Part shown: positions 13,812-14,583 of the stretch, in pieces
Position numbering within the stretch: the stretch's first letter is position 1
Layout of the letters: every line of letters begins with the position of its first letter
From: Clostridiales bacterium UBA7273
GTDB lineage: Bacteria > Bacillota > Clostridia > Oscillospirales > Oscillospiraceae
Assembly: GCA_002472405.1 (NCBI GenBank)
Contig: DKRV01000041.1
Coordinates: 1 to 14,583 of the forward strand
DNA length: 14,583 nt
Direction: 5' to 3'
Notes under the pieces: model-generated
Seen by the model: the letters and a program-made list of their open reading frames with translations, nothing else
What the model was told of the DNA's origin: nothing
Database searches by the model: none
Translations under genes and position numbers: made by a program

Positions 13812-13836
13812 AAGGTAAAATAAAGGAGAGAAAGTT

Positions 13837-14583
13837 ATGGAAAACAATCGCGCTTCTTTTGGCTCCAACTTTGGCTTCATCATGGCGGCCGTCGGTTCGG
13901 CAGTCGGTCTGGGCAACATTTGGGGCTTCCCGTACAAGATGGGTATGAGCGGAGGCTTCGCCTTCCTGCTCGTCTACTTAATCCTCGCGGTATTCGTCGG
14001 CCTCGCCGTTATGGTCGGTGAGCTGGCTATCGGCCGTAAGACCGGCATGAGCCCTGTTGCGGCTTACCGCAAGCTCAGCAAGAAGTTCACCTGGATGGGC
14101 TACATGGCAGTTCTGGTACCATTCCTGATCCTCTGCTTCTACTTCGTCCTCGGCGGCATGGTTATGCGCTATGCGCTCGGCTACCTGACCGCTATCTTCG
14201 GCTGGAACACCTGGGGTGTTGCAAACATAGCCGACTTCTTCGGCAGCTTCATCCTCAACGGCGGCAGCATGATCCTCTGGACTGCTATCTTCATCGCGAT
14301 CAACGCATTTGTCGTTGCGGCAGGCGTCGCAGACGGCATCGAGAAGTTCTGCAAGGTCGGCATGCCCGCTCTGTTCGTCATGCTTCTCATCGTCATCATC
14401 TATGTCGCATGCCAGCCCGGCGCAGGCGGCGGCTACAAGTTCATGTTCGGCTGGAACATCAAGCCCCTGCAGGAGGACTTCCTTAAGGTTCTCAAAACTG
14501 CCGCAGGTCAGATGTTCTTCTCCCTGTCCCTCGGCATGGGCGCTATGATCACCTACGGTTCTTACCTGAAGAAGCAGGAGAGC
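13837..14583 (+). CDS. Neurotransmitter:sodium symporter (NSS/LeuT-like) family transporter, 5' part
   Basis: The first 249 residues are present; the frame is open to the window edge, so the C-terminal half lies outside. NSS proteins import amino acids or related solutes with sodium across the cytoplasmic membrane. The N-terminal sodium-site block GSAVGLGNIWGFPY (residues 20-33) is diagnostic, followed by MSGGFAFLLVYLILA (TM2 region) and about five further hydrophobic segments. Where LeuT has the gating Arg30 (NFLRFP), this protein has Gly30 (NIWGFP). AAAGGAG (13822-13828) lies 8 nt before the ATG. Codons are strongly biased to ATC/CTC/GTC, as in pta, suggesting high expression. The substrate is unknown. 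Confidence 0.95.
   Translation, partial: MENNRASFGSNFGFIMAAVGSAVGLGNIWGFPYKMGMSGGFAFLLVYLILAVFVGLAVMVGELAIGRKTGMSPVAAYRKLSKKFTWMGYMAVLVPFLILCFYFVLGGMVMRYALGYLTAIFGWNTWGVANIADFFGSFILNGGSMILWTAIFIAINAFVVAAGVADGIEKFCKVGMPALFVMLLIVIIYVACQPGAGGGYKFMFGWNIKPLQEDFLKVLKTAAGQMFFSLSLGMGAMITYGSYLKKQES

Overview
The window looks like a chromosomal segment of a GC-rich, low-oxygen gut-type Clostridia (Firmicutes/Bacillota; I would guess Oscillospiraceae or a close relative). The signs are a class III (Firmicutes-type) fructose-1,6-bisphosphatase, strong AGGAGG-like ribosome binding sites, sigma-A promoters of TTGNNN-17-TATAAT type in short AT-rich gaps, a free-standing HypA nickel chaperone, and short palindromic intergenic repeats. 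The genus is an inference. There is no phage, integron, CRISPR array or rRNA operon here. Most of the window is housekeeping and metabolic genes in short transcription units of alternating orientation.

Layout. 1-935: an HpcH/HpaI-type aldolase (minus, probably TTG start) diverging from fbp. 936-3010: fbp (plus), whose stop codon overlaps the start of a decayed antibiotic-biosynthesis-monooxygenase-like gene, then a bidirectional hairpin. 3013-6015: three minus-strand genes: an XRE/zinc-ribbon regulator with its own promoter, and an upstream two-gene operon of a small XRE regulator and lepA that overlap by ATGA. 6102-7320: pta (phosphate acetyltransferase) on plus with its promoter and terminator; ackA is not adjacent. 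7378-8215: a debris zone with the C-terminal half of a proC-like gene followed by a cluster of palindromic repeats. 8240-8992: a strong promoter driving a 100-residue remnant of a flavin/Fe-S oxidoreductase and hypA. 9001-9274: a 274-bp element with 11-bp perfect terminal inverted repeats and a flanking ATTT duplication, a candidate MITE. 9301-10878: a YtcJ-like metal-dependent amidohydrolase. 10896-12206: an NhaC-type antiporter (minus), back to back with tadA (12309-12755, plus); their promoters share one -35 region. 12804-13358: an adenine-phosphoribosyltransferase-like protein (minus), convergent with tadA across a perfect bidirectional terminator. 13359-13836: a long regulatory gap with a 12-bp-arm inverted repeat. 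13837-end: the first 249 codons of a neurotransmitter:sodium symporter family transporter.

How the genes fit together. Fbp (gluconeogenesis), Pta (acetyl-CoA/acetyl-phosphate interconversion), the aldolase and the amidohydrolase belong to central or catabolic carbon metabolism. LepA and TadA act in translation, and HypA in metallocentre assembly. NhaC and the NSS transporter both use the sodium gradient. They do not form one pathway. The least ordinary parts are the three decayed genes (ABM, proC, oxidoreductase), the MITE-like element, and several promoters with palindromes over the -10 box. I did not find a convincing new multi-gene system.
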